Shown here piece by piece: positions 1-6,156 of a stretch of 7,003 bases of DNA (position 1 is the first letter of the stretch; each line of letters begins with the position of its first letter). Origin of the DNA: a bacterium (GTDB lineage: Bacteria > Patescibacteriota > Minisyncoccia > CAIUEV01 > JAHKAQ01). Position numbers and translations under genes: made by a program. The notes under the pieces were generated by a model. It searched no databases and was not told the DNA's origin. It saw only the letters and a list, made by a program, of their open reading frames with translations. The stretch spans positions 1 through 7,003 of the forward strand of contig JAGYOS010000087.1 in assembly GCA_018399475.1 (NCBI GenBank), read 5' to 3'.

Positions 1-22
1 CGCGGGGATGACATATCTGTCA
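1..22. repeat. Cut end of a GC-rich palindromic repeat plus a short inverted repeat
   Basis: The window opens with CGCGGGGATGACA, which looks like the right arm of a GC-rich hairpin whose left arm lies outside the window. It overlaps a small inverted repeat, TGACA-tatc-TGTCA (9-22). GC-rich arms followed by GATGACA resemble the dispersed palindromic repeats seen in several low-GC bacterial genomes. The left arm is missing, so this is only a suggestion. Confidence 0.3.
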
Positions 23-43
23 ACGAATTACCTAACATCTACA

Positions 44-83
44 ATTCCCGCCCCGCATACGCGAGGTAGACTCCAGCGGGAAT
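44..83 (-). repeat. Nested palindromic repeat, module 2, copy 1
   Basis: The outer arms ATTCCCGC (44-51) and GCGGGAAT (76-83) are perfectly complementary. Inside, read on the minus strand, CTCGC-gtat-GCGGG (65-52) forms a second hairpin with one G.U pair, leaving an unpaired stretch of about 10 nt on the 5' side. The same plan occurs at 6200-6240 with different arm bases: an 8-bp outer stem, a 5' bulge and an inner stem around a similar CGCG-AATGC/TATGC core. It lies beyond the stop codon of the last operon gene, so it would sit in the 3' region of that transcript if transcription continues this far. It could be REP-like DNA, an mRNA stabiliser or a remnant of a mobile repeat. Confidence 0.6.
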
Positions 84-113
84 CTCACCCGAAGAGTGAT
101 CAACCTCTGGCTG
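80..113 (-). repeat. Tandem double-hairpin repeat, module 1, copy 1
   Basis: Read on the minus strand this is CAGCC-aga-GGTTG followed by TCACT-cttcg-GGTGA, two adjacent 5-bp hairpins. It matches 6123-6156 on the plus strand at 27 of 34 positions by hand alignment. In this copy each stem contains one G.U pair when written as minus-strand RNA, which would be an A.C mismatch in plus-strand RNA. It shares its last four bases with the neighbouring nested palindrome, so the two modules abut here. Confidence 0.6.
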
Positions 114-119
114 GCTTTA

Positions 120-194
120 GAAAGTCTAAATAAAATAACTAAATCAAGAACTCTTTTAATTTAAAAATACCGCTAGTCAAAATTTTAGACTTTC
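120..194. repeat. 11-bp inverted repeat around an AT-rich 53-nt spacer
   Basis: GAAAGTCTAAA (120-130) and TTTAGACTTTC (184-194) are exact reverse complements separated by 53 nt of very AT-rich sequence. The right arm can instead form a small local hairpin, AGTC-aaaatttta-GACT (175-191), so two pairings compete. It begins about 30 nt past the stop of the last operon gene and lacks an adjacent T-run, so it is not a classical intrinsic terminator. It may fold the 3' end of the operon mRNA or mark the ends of an old small insertion. Confidence 0.5.
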
Positions 195-223
195 CTCAAG
201 ATTAACTTATTTAAAACGAATTG

Positions 224-1501
224 TTAAGATTTATTACCCCTTAAGGCTTCCATGGGTGAAAGTTGAGAAGCTTTATAGGCCGGACGCAATCCAAAAAGAA
301 TCCCCACTCCGGCGGAAAAACCGAAACCGATAGCAATAATTTGAAAAGTAATTGGAAAATTCAGAGGCAAACCGTAATGAGCGGCGATTAAACCCGCTCC
401 TTCAGCTCCCAAAAAACCTAAAATAATTCCTAGAATTCCCCCGGCTAAAGTGAGAAAAATACTCTCAAAAAGAAATTGTTTTAAAATATCTGAATTTTTA
501 GCCCCTAAAGATTTTCGCAAGCCTATTTCAGAAGTTCTTTCAGCAACAGCGACATACATTACATTCATAATCCCCACCCCTCCAACAATGAGAGAAACAG
601 AGGCTATGGCCAACAAAAGAGTGTCCACCGCCCAAAAAACTTGTTCTATCATTTCAAGAGCTTCGGCGATAGAAGTCACTGCAAAATCATCATCGTCCGG
701 ATCTTCAATATTATGCCTTTCTCTCATAATGTCAGTCATTTCAGTAATCGCCAAGTCTATATTTTTTTCATCTTCTAATTTATAAAGGGACATTTGAAGA
801 TAATCAATGCCCATGATTTTTTTCTGTAGTGTTTGTAGAGGCAAATATAACAAATCATCAAAGTTGAAAAAACCGGTAGAGCCTCTTTCTTCCAAAATAC
901 CGAGAACTTTAAAGGATTGCCCTTTAATTTTAATAGTCTTGCCAAGGGCTTCCTCTTCTCCAAAAAAATCTTTTTTAAAATCACTTCCCAAAATAGCCAC
1001 CTGTTTTAAGTCTTCAGCTTCTTCTTGAGAAAACATTCTCCCTGCCTCTATCTTCATTTGTTCATCCACCGCCACTACTCCGTCAGTCACTCCCATAATC
1101 AGAGCTTGTTTATTTTGTTCTTTATAAGAAACAATTTGTTGGCCCATCGTGGCCCCATACCAACTTTCAACCCCGGAAATTGTTCCTACTTTCTCTGCAT
1201 CTTCAAGCTTAAAAGTCGTAATTTGAGTTCCGCCTACAAGGCCTCCGATATTTTGAGTTGAGGTTTTACCGGTTTTGGGAACTTTTATTTCTATCTCGAC
1301 AACATTAGTGCCAAAAGACTCCACTTGTTCAACAACAAACGCCTTCATCCCCGCTCCCAAAGACAAAACAACGGTCACCGAAGCCACTCCGACAACAATT
1401 CCCAAAAGAGATAAAATTGTCCGGCCGATATTAACTCTTAAATTATAAAAAGCCAATTTTATGGAAACCGCTAATTCGTGAAAAAAAGAATTATTTAACA
1501 T
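224..1501 (-). CDS. MacB-type ABC transporter permease (second of two)
   Basis: This is an integral-membrane subunit of a MacB/LolE-class (ABC3, type VII) transporter that couples cytoplasmic ATP hydrolysis to movement of a large extracytoplasmic domain. It has 425 residues, close to the usual size for a stand-alone MacB permease. The layout is a short cytoplasmic N-terminus, TM1 at about 28-50, an extracytoplasmic MacB_PCD domain at about 51-285, then three TM helices at about 288-318, 341-372 and 384-406. Family hallmarks are SEIGLRKSLGAK (324-335), which contacts the ATPase, and the C-terminal PAYKASQLSPMEALR (407-421). An acidic stretch IEDPDDDDF (265-273) near the end of the outer domain is shared with the upstream permease. 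Its ATG lies 8 nt after that gene's stop; only a weak AAAG precedes it, so translational coupling is likely. It is the last gene of the operon. The substrate cannot be read from sequence. Confidence 0.93.
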   Translation of the reverse strand: MLNNSFFHELAVSIKLAFYNLRVNIGRTILSLLGIVVGVASVTVVLSLGAGMKAFVVEQVESFGTNVVEIEIKVPKTGKTSTQNIGGLVGGTQITTFKLEDAEKVGTISGVESWYGATMGQQIVSYKEQNKQALIMGVTDGVVAVDEQMKIEAGRMFSQEEAEDLKQVAILGSDFKKDFFGEEEALGKTIKIKGQSFKVLGILEERGSTGFFNFDDLLYLPLQTLQKKIMGIDYLQMSLYKLEDEKNIDLAITEMTDIMRERHNIEDPDDDDFAVTSIAEALEMIEQVFWAVDTLLLAIASVSLIVGGVGIMNVMYVAVAERTSEIGLRKSLGAKNSDILKQFLFESIFLTLAGGILGIILGFLGAEGAGLIAAHYGLPLNFPITFQIIAIGFGFSAGVGILFGLRPAYKASQLSPMEALRGNKS

Positions 1502-1509
1502 CTTTATTT

Positions 1510-2760
1510 TTATTCATATCTAAGAGACTCCATTGGTGAAGTCTTAGCCGCTTTTCTGGCCGGATAAATTCCAAAAATGATTCCGATGGCAATAGAAATT
1601 AAAGCCGCTATCACCAAAGAAAACGGGGAAATAATAAAATCCCAATCATATTCCATGGCTTGGGCAACAAACGAGATTAAAAAAGAAACGGCAATTCCTA
1701 AAACAATACCAACCGCCCCTCCGATAGAAGAAATAGTCGCCGATTCAATTAAGAATTGGATTATAATATCAGCATCACGCGCCCCTACAGCTTTTCTTAG
1801 ACCTATCTCCCGCACCCTCTGATTAACCACAATCAGCATAATGTTCATAATCCCTATCCCGCCTACCAATAAAGATATAGAGCCTACCGCCAATAAAAAA
1901 TAACGCAGAACGTCGGTTACTTGATCTAAAATTTCCACAGTCGCCGCTTGATCCCTAACGCTGAAATCATCGTCGGCGGGATCTTCAATCCCATGTTCTT
2001 GCCTTAGGATTGAAGTAACCTCATTTTTAACAAAATCTATCGTTTCTGGATTGCTTGCTTTAAAACGGGCATAACCTAAATGATCTATGCCCAGAATCAA
2101 TTTCTGGGCGGTTTTAAGAGGCATAAAAATCGTATTGTCTTGATCTGACATCCCAAATCCGCCGGATTTTTTCTCTTTTAGCACCCCCGCTACAATAAAA
2201 TTTTGATCTTTAATTTCCACTTTTTCGCCTAGCGGATTATTCTCTTGAAACAATTCTCGGGCAACTTCATCTCCCAAAATAACCACTCGGGAAAGATTTT
2301 TTTCCTCATCCGTATTAAAAAATCTTCCTTTCGCAACCTCCGCATTTTCAACATCAAGATAACTCGCAGTAGTTCCCGTTAAAGAAACGTTTAGTCCGGT
2401 ATCTCTTCGAGAAACATTAACTGTACCGTTTACATAGCCCGCTCCTGCTTCAATCTCGGGAATTTCGGCCGAATTTCTAACAGCTTCCAAGTCGGCATAA
2501 GTAAGAGTAGTAATTGAAACTCCCATTACCGCAGCCGGGGGGCCTTCTTCATCCGAAGCTCCCGGAATGACCGCTATCAAATTTGAGCCCACTCCTTCAA
2601 TTTGACCTACAATTAAATTTTGAGCTGATTTGCCAACAGCAAAAATAATAATTACAGCAGCTACTCCGATAATAATTCCAATAATTGTTAGCAGAGAGCG
2701 AAGTTTGGAAGCTGTAAGATTTCTGTAAGAAATTTTGGCAGGATCTAAAAAACGTATCAT
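1510..2760 (-). CDS. MacB-type ABC transporter permease (first of two)
   Basis: This paralogue of the following gene has the same architecture: 416 residues, TM1 at about 22-42, an extracytoplasmic MacB_PCD domain at about 43-280, and TM2-4 at about 285-311, 335-365 and 378-400. The coupling motif REIGLRKAVGAR (317-328) and the C-terminal PARKAAKTSPMESLR (400-414) are canonical for the family. The outer domain carries LGIDHL (223-228) and IEDPADDDF (258-266), with counterparts in the second permease. The two proteins are clearly homologous but much diverged, so this is an old duplication suited to a heterodimer. The ATG follows the ATPase stop by 3 nt with only a weak purine stretch (AAAG) before it. 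A LolC/LolE-like lipoprotein role or antimicrobial-peptide export are alternatives; neither can be decided here. Confidence 0.93.
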   Translation of the reverse strand: MIRFLDPAKISYRNLTASKLRSLLTIIGIIIGVAAVIIIFAVGKSAQNLIVGQIEGVGSNLIAVIPGASDEEGPPAAVMGVSITTLTYADLEAVRNSAEIPEIEAGAGYVNGTVNVSRRDTGLNVSLTGTTASYLDVENAEVAKGRFFNTDEEKNLSRVVILGDEVARELFQENNPLGEKVEIKDQNFIVAGVLKEKKSGGFGMSDQDNTIFMPLKTAQKLILGIDHLGYARFKASNPETIDFVKNEVTSILRQEHGIEDPADDDFSVRDQAATVEILDQVTDVLRYFLLAVGSISLLVGGIGIMNIMLIVVNQRVREIGLRKAVGARDADIIIQFLIESATISSIGGAVGIVLGIAVSFLISFVAQAMEYDWDFIISPFSLVIAALISIAIGIIFGIYPARKAAKTSPMESLRYE

Positions 2761-2763
2761 TTT

Positions 2764-3495
2764 TTACTTTAATTCTTTTTCACCATCAGCGATTCTTCTT
2801 TCTCTTATCTGTTCATCTCCCACAATTTTGCCGTCTATCATTTGTAAAATCCTTTTGGCATGTTGAGCTGTATATCCCTCGTGAGTCACCAAAATAATGG
2901 TTTTGCCTTCGTTGTTAAGATCTTGAAGAATCTTCATAACTTGGATGCCTGATTGCGAGTCCAGATTTCCCGTCGGCTCATCGGCAAAAATAACTTTGGG
3001 GTTATTTACCAAAGCCCGAGCGATAGCCACTCTTTGCCTTTCGCCGCCGGAAAGTTGATTGGAGAAATGATTTATCCGATAAATCATACCCACTTCTTCA
3101 AGAGCTTTTTCTATTTTTTGTTTGTTTCCTTTTTTGCCTAAATTTCTTCTATCGTAAAGCAGGGGCAATTCTACGTTTTCAAAAACCGTAGCTCTGGGCA
3201 GGAGATTAAAAGTTTGAAAAATAAAACCTATTTTTTCATTTCTAATTTCCGCCAATTCATCAGGAGAAAAAGATTTGGCAGCCTTACCTTCAAACAGGTA
3301 TTGACCTTCAGTAGGATAATCCAAAAAACCTAAAATTTGCATTAGGGTTGATTTTCCGGAACCGCTAGGCCCCATAATGGCCAAGAATTCTCCTTCAGCA
3401 ACTTTGAAAGAAACTCCGCTGACAGCTTTTGTTTTTACACTCCCGCTATTATAAGTTTTAGACAGATTAACGGTTTTGATAATAAAAGAAGGCAT
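2764..3495 (-). CDS. ABC transporter ATP-binding protein, MacB/LolD family
   Basis: This is the cytoplasmic ATPase that powers the two downstream permeases. All nucleotide-binding motifs are intact: Walker [10 protein letters not shown] (42-50), Q-loop Gln94 in [10 protein letters not shown], signature LSGGERQ (148-154), Walker [10 protein letters not shown] (168-176) with catalytic Glu173, D-loop NLDS (177-180) and switch His205 in LVTHE. The 243-residue length, the sequence [17 protein letters not shown] after the Q-loop and DEPTGNLDS place it in the MacB/LolD/FtsE group rather than among importers. A charged tail of about 20 residues follows the core. The gene lies 56 nt after the adaptor and 3 nt before the first permease. 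No convincing Shine-Dalgarno precedes the ATG (the nearest GGAG is more than 20 nt away), but the N-terminal [15 protein letters not shown] fits the family's usual start. Confidence 0.96.
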   Translation of the reverse strand: MPSFIIKTVNLSKTYNSGSVKTKAVSGVSFKVAEGEFLAIMGPSGSGKSTLMQILGFLDYPTEGQYLFEGKAAKSFSPDELAEIRNEKIGFIFQTFNLLPRATVFENVELPLLYDRRNLGKKGNKQKIEKALEEVGMIYRINHFSNQLSGGERQRVAIARALVNNPKVIFADEPTGNLDSQSGIQVMKILQDLNNEGKTIILVTHEGYTAQHAKRILQMIDGKIVGDEQIRERRIADGEKELK

Positions 3496-3551
3496 TGAAT
3501 CAATTTTAAAAAATCCGCTACTCCAAAAATAAATAATTCTTCCAACTAAAT

Positions 3552-4868
3552 TTAATCCTCTTTTTCGGTTAGAATAATCTCTTCTCCACCGCTTAAACCT
3601 GAAATAATTTCAACCTGGCCATCATCTCCCCTAATACCGGTTTTAACTTCAACTTGCTTGATTTTCCCATTATCCAAAAGAATCTTAAGTTTTCCCTCGT
3701 TGATGACCCTGCCGGGAACAGCCAAAACATTTTCTTTTTTCTCGGTTTGGATATCTACATCGGCGCTCATACCTTCTTTAAGGCGCGGGTCTATAAAATC
3801 CAACCTGAATTTTGTCTTGTAATAAACAACATCTTGAATAACGGTTGCCGCCGGCTCAATTTCCACCAGTTCAGCTTGAAAAATTTCCTCGGAAGTCAAA
3901 GCATCAAAGGTAACCTCCGCTTTTTGCCCTTTTTTCAACTTGGCAATATCCGATTCGGGCATATTAGATTCTAAAATAAAATCTTCAGAAATTATTTCTC
4001 CAAAAGCGTCTCCCGAAAGAGAATTTCCCAAAATCTCACTTTCTTTATAATTAATACCGGCTATTTCCCCGCTAACCGGAGCTTTGAGAACAGTTTTTTC
4101 CAAATTGGCCAAGGCGATTTGGTAATCGGCTCGGCTTGACTCAACCGTTGCATCGCGGCTTTGCCGGGCATAAATTGATTTGGCAGTTTTAAGTTTTTCT
4201 TCATAAGTATCCAACGAATTTTCAGCTGAAAGAACATTGAGATCTTGTGTTTCTTCAGCTGTTTCTTTGGCTTCCTCAGCTGATTTTTTACTGTTAAGAG
4301 CGGTAGTCAAAGTTAATTTGGCACTTTTGGCTTCGGCACTGTCAGCTCCATTTTCATCTTTGACTTTATTGTAATAATCCAAAGCATCATCATAATAATC
4401 AGCCGCGTTGTTGTAAGCTTCTTCCGCCGCATCTACTTTTTGATCTTCCAAATCTTCTACTTTCTCCAAATATCTCTCGGCGTTTTCCACCGCTTGTTCA
4501 GCTTCCCTAATTTCATCCTCATTGGCTCCCGCAGTGGCCGTCGCTTTTTCCAATGCTAAACGGGCCTTTTCCGCTTCCCGGCTAAAAATATTATCTTCAA
4601 GAACCGCTAGAATTTCTCCTTTAACCGTCTTTTCGCCCACTTTGGCATTTATAGTTTTAATTCTGCCGGAAACTTCAAAGTTAAGCTTGATTTTACTTTC
4701 GGAAACCAAAACTCCCGTGGAAGAAACCGTTTGGGTTATTGTTTCTCTAGAAACTTTCCCAGTTAAATACTCTGAATCTTTTTTGCCTATTTTTAGAAAA
4801 ATAAAGCCGGCCAAAAAGAAAAGAGCTAAGCCGGAAATTAAAATAAAACTTTTTTTGCCTATTTTCAT
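3552..4868 (-). CDS. MacA/HlyD-type periplasmic-adaptor (membrane fusion) protein
   Basis: This 438-residue adaptor is anchored by one N-terminal TM helix (about 8-26) with the rest outside the membrane. Domain order is standard. The first biotinyl-lipoyl half includes GRIKTINAKVGEKTVKGEIL (68-87). A long alpha-helical coiled-coil hairpin (about 97-258) follows, then the second lipoyl half with LKAPVSGEIAG (261-271), a beta-barrel (about 296-375) and a membrane-proximal domain starting near VLAVPGRVI (381-389). The hairpin is acidic, Ala-rich and contains an unusual Tyr cluster (AYNNAADYYDDALDYYNKVK, 151-170). Its presumed tip (about 170-178, KDENGADS) shows no obvious Arg-centred TolC-docking motif, and no outer-membrane partner gene is nearby. 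It probably caps the MacB-like permeases and guides substrate or signal across the envelope. The start is supported by AAAGGA 4 nt upstream. Confidence 0.94.
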   Translation of the reverse strand: MKIGKKSFILISGLALFFLAGFIFLKIGKKDSEYLTGKVSRETITQTVSSTGVLVSESKIKLNFEVSGRIKTINAKVGEKTVKGEILAVLEDNIFSREAEKARLALEKATATAGANEDEIREAEQAVENAERYLEKVEDLEDQKVDAAEEAYNNAADYYDDALDYYNKVKDENGADSAEAKSAKLTLTTALNSKKSAEEAKETAEETQDLNVLSAENSLDTYEEKLKTAKSIYARQSRDATVESSRADYQIALANLEKTVLKAPVSGEIAGINYKESEILGNSLSGDAFGEIISEDFILESNMPESDIAKLKKGQKAEVTFDALTSEEIFQAELVEIEPAATVIQDVVYYKTKFRLDFIDPRLKEGMSADVDIQTEKKENVLAVPGRVINEGKLKILLDNGKIKQVEVKTGIRGDDGQVEIISGLSGGEEIILTEKED

Positions 4869-4869
4869 A

Positions 4870-5844
4870 TTATCCTTTTATCTTAACGGAAGATATCTCT
4901 CCTTTTTTATTATCTACAAATAAATTACCCGTGCCTAGAATAAAATCATAATCCCAGATATACCAATTAGGGCTCCCGTAATTATTTTTTTCAATTCCAT
5001 ATTCATCGTTATGGTAGAATTTTGAATCCTTGATTAAAGCATTGCCCCGCCAAAATCTGGCGTGGACATCCACTCCCGATTGTTCGTTACCTTTGAAAGT
5101 ATTGCTTGTAATATAAATTGTTGAGCTATCAATCATAATATCCATGCCGCTTTTCTCATTATGCTTGATAGAATTATATTCAACATCCGCAGCTACTTCT
5201 CCCTGCAAATAAATTCCATCTTTTTCATTTTCGTAAATGCTATTATTGTAAATGTAAACCAGCCTTCTTTGAACATAAATTCCCGAGCCTTCATTTTGCA
5301 AAATTATATTCTCTTCAATAGTAACCGAATTTTCATCGCTTAAATCAGATCTTTTTATTTTAATTCCGTGTTCCTCGTTGTAAGCAATAACACAACCCGT
5401 AATAGTGGCGCCGCTTTCGCTTTTTACATAGACTCCGTATTTTCCTCCCATAACCGTTAGGGAACTTAATTCGGAATTTTCTTTCATGGAAACAACAGGT
5501 TCATATTTGCTGTCAGCAACAATAAAAACTTCATCTCTTTCCGCTCCTTCCACAGTTATGCCCTCCGGAATAGTAATATTCTCCGTATAAACTCCCGCTT
5601 GAATTTCAATTGTATCTCCATCATCAGCTTCTTCTAGCGCGTCGTCAATATCTTTAAAAGGATTATCTTCCGACCCCGTTTCGCTGCCGGTAGTACTGAT
5701 ATCAACATAAATAGTATCTCCATCGTCATCATCGTCTTCGTCATCGTCATCATCGCCTAAAACTCCAAAAGGCAAGAAAATCAAGAAAAAAGCCAGTACA
5801 AAAAATAAATTTTTTTTAAAATTGGATAGAGTTTTAATGTCCAT
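4870..5844 (-). CDS. Secreted Asp-rich right-handed parallel beta-helix protein
   Basis: This 324-residue protein has a signal peptide (basic NFKKN, hydrophobic core about 13-29, likely cleavage after VLG at 28-30). The mature end would begin with a run of 12 acidic residues (31-42, nearly all Asp). A DUF1565-like entry follows (GDTIYVDISTTGSETG, 42-57; NPFKDIDDALEEADDGDTIE, 61-80; AGVYTENITIPEGITVEGAE, 83-102). The rest is beta-helix rungs: an N-E/D-x-x-G turn recurs near residues 156, 184, 206, 229, 253 and 279, with spacing of 22-28 residues, as in PbH1/NosD-like repeats. No catalytic motif of pectate lyases or epimerases is evident, and no cell-wall anchor or TM helix is seen at the C-terminus. 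It is the first gene of the operon, and its stop is 1 nt from the adaptor ATG. It may bind calcium or glycans at the surface, or be handled by the pump; both are inference. No clear Shine-Dalgarno is seen. Confidence 0.85.
   Translation of the reverse strand: MDIKTLSNFKKNLFFVLAFFLIFLPFGVLGDDDDDEDDDDDGDTIYVDISTTGSETGSEDNPFKDIDDALEEADDGDTIEIQAGVYTENITIPEGITVEGAERDEVFIVADSKYEPVVSMKENSELSSLTVMGGKYGVYVKSESGATITGCVIAYNEEHGIKIKRSDLSDENSVTIEENIILQNEGSGIYVQRRLVYIYNNSIYENEKDGIYLQGEVAADVEYNSIKHNEKSGMDIMIDSSTIYITSNTFKGNEQSGVDVHARFWRGNALIKDSKFYHNDEYGIEKNNYGSPNWYIWDYDFILGTGNLFVDNKKGEISSVKIKG
4873..4878 (-). promoter_or_regulatory. Ribosome binding site of the adaptor gene inside the beta-helix gene
   Basis: AAAGGA lies 4 nt before the adaptor ATG and is formed by the final Lys-Gly codons of the beta-helix gene. 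Stop and start are one base apart (TAA-T-ATG). This ties translation of the pump adaptor to ribosomes finishing the beta-helix protein. Confidence 0.6.
5721..5757. repeat. Triplet-repeat tract encoding the poly-Asp segment
   Basis: A GAT/GAC microsatellite encodes the acidic run just after the signal peptide. Two near-identical 16-bp units, at 5721-5736 and 5742-5757 (they differ at one position), read CATCGTCATCATCGTC and CATCGTCATCATCGCC on the plus strand. Slippage here would change the number of Asp residues without shifting the frame. Confidence 0.7.
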
Positions 5845-5870
5845 TTTTTATTTTTACTTTTAGATATTGA

Positions 5871-5899
5871 ATTAGAAATGTTTTTTCAATAAAATTCAA
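5871..5899 (-). promoter_or_regulatory. Predicted sigma-70-type promoter of the five-gene operon
   Basis: On the minus strand, TTGAAT (5899-5894) is followed after 17 nt by TCTAAT (5876-5871), giving 4/6 and 5/6 matches to consensus with ideal spacing. Transcription would start near 5863-5865, leaving a leader of about 20 nt before the ATG at 5844. The region is AT-rich, so chance matches are likely, but no better candidate was seen. TTTAGATATT occurs twice nearby (5859-5868 and 5925-5934) and could be a protein-binding site or chance. Confidence 0.45.
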
Positions 5900-5978
5900 A
5901 AAACATTCTGTAAGCAATATACTGTTTAGATATTAGCATTAAACTGAATTTAAAGGCAACCGAAACTAGACTCTCCTA

Positions 5979-6006
5979 TTAAAAAAAGTTATATTAGGTT
6001 TACAAT
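5979..6006 (+). promoter_or_regulatory. Possible tRNA-Glu promoter
   Basis: TTAAAA (5979-5984) and TACAAT (6001-6006) are separated by 16 nt, with start of transcription expected about 5 nt before the mature tRNA. The -10 matches consensus at 5 of 6 positions and the -35 at 4 of 6. TATATT at 5990-5995 is an alternative -10. Confidence 0.35.
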
Positions 6007-6017
6007 TTTACAACAAA

Positions 6018-6089
6018 GCCGCCATCGTCTAGTGGCTAGGACGTTAGATTCTCATTCTAGCAACAGGGGTTCGATTCCCCTTGGCGGTA
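6018..6089 (+). tRNA. tRNA-Glu (anticodon CUC)
   Basis: The full cloverleaf can be drawn by hand. The acceptor is GCCGCCA/TGGCGGT (6018-6024 with 6082-6088), the D stem GTCT/GGAC, the anticodon stem TTAGA/TCTAG around loop TTCTCAT with CTC at 6051-6053, a four-base variable region CAAC, and the T stem AGGGG/CCCCT around TTCGATT. Features known as bacterial tRNA-Glu identity signals are present: U11-A24, U13.G22, A46 and no base 47. CUC reads GAG codons. The discriminator is A (6089) and CCA is not encoded, so it must be added after transcription. The first acceptor pair is G1.U72, which is unusual. It is divergent from the efflux operon. Confidence 0.95.
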
Positions 6090-6122
6090 CTAACGGTAAA
6101 TCTATTAAAAAAACAGATTCTT

Positions 6123-6156
6123 CAGCCAGAGGCTGACCACCCTCTGGGTGGCATTC
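6123..6156 (+). repeat. Tandem double-hairpin repeat, module 1, copy 2
   Basis: CAGCC-aga-GGCTG (6123-6135) and CCACCC-tct-GGGTGG (6137-6151) form two perfect adjacent hairpins. The strings CCAGAGG (6127-6133) and CCTCTGG (6141-6147) are also mutual complements, so a single larger hairpin or a loop-loop contact is possible. It matches 80-113 (minus strand) at 27 of 34 positions. Its final CATTC is shared with the start of the tRNA 3'-half remnant, which places the junction there. Confidence 0.65.

Noticed and set aside
450..1261. Several plus-strand frames opposite the second permease
   Set aside because: They lie within a gene with intact family motifs at both ends, and show low-complexity Ser/Ile-rich shadow composition.
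3496..3551. Terminator or internal promoter in the 56-nt gap before the ATPase
   Set aside because: No stem followed by a T-run and no paired -35/-10 was found in this short AT-rich gap, so the five genes are kept as one operon.
4522..4923. Plus-strand reading frame of 133 codons opposite the adaptor gene
   Set aside because: It is antisense to the adaptor's coiled coil and N-terminus, where the adaptor has clear domain structure. The frame is a by-product of Ala/Glu-rich codons.
5859..5934. TTTAGATATT direct repeat as an operator
   Set aside because: A 10-mer this AT-rich recurs easily by chance in this spacer, and the two copies show no dyad symmetry.
6099..6119. AATCT/AGATT hairpin just after the tRNA as its terminator
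   Set aside because: The stem is only 5 bp with an A-rich loop and no T-run follows; the strong terminator is at 6331-6362.
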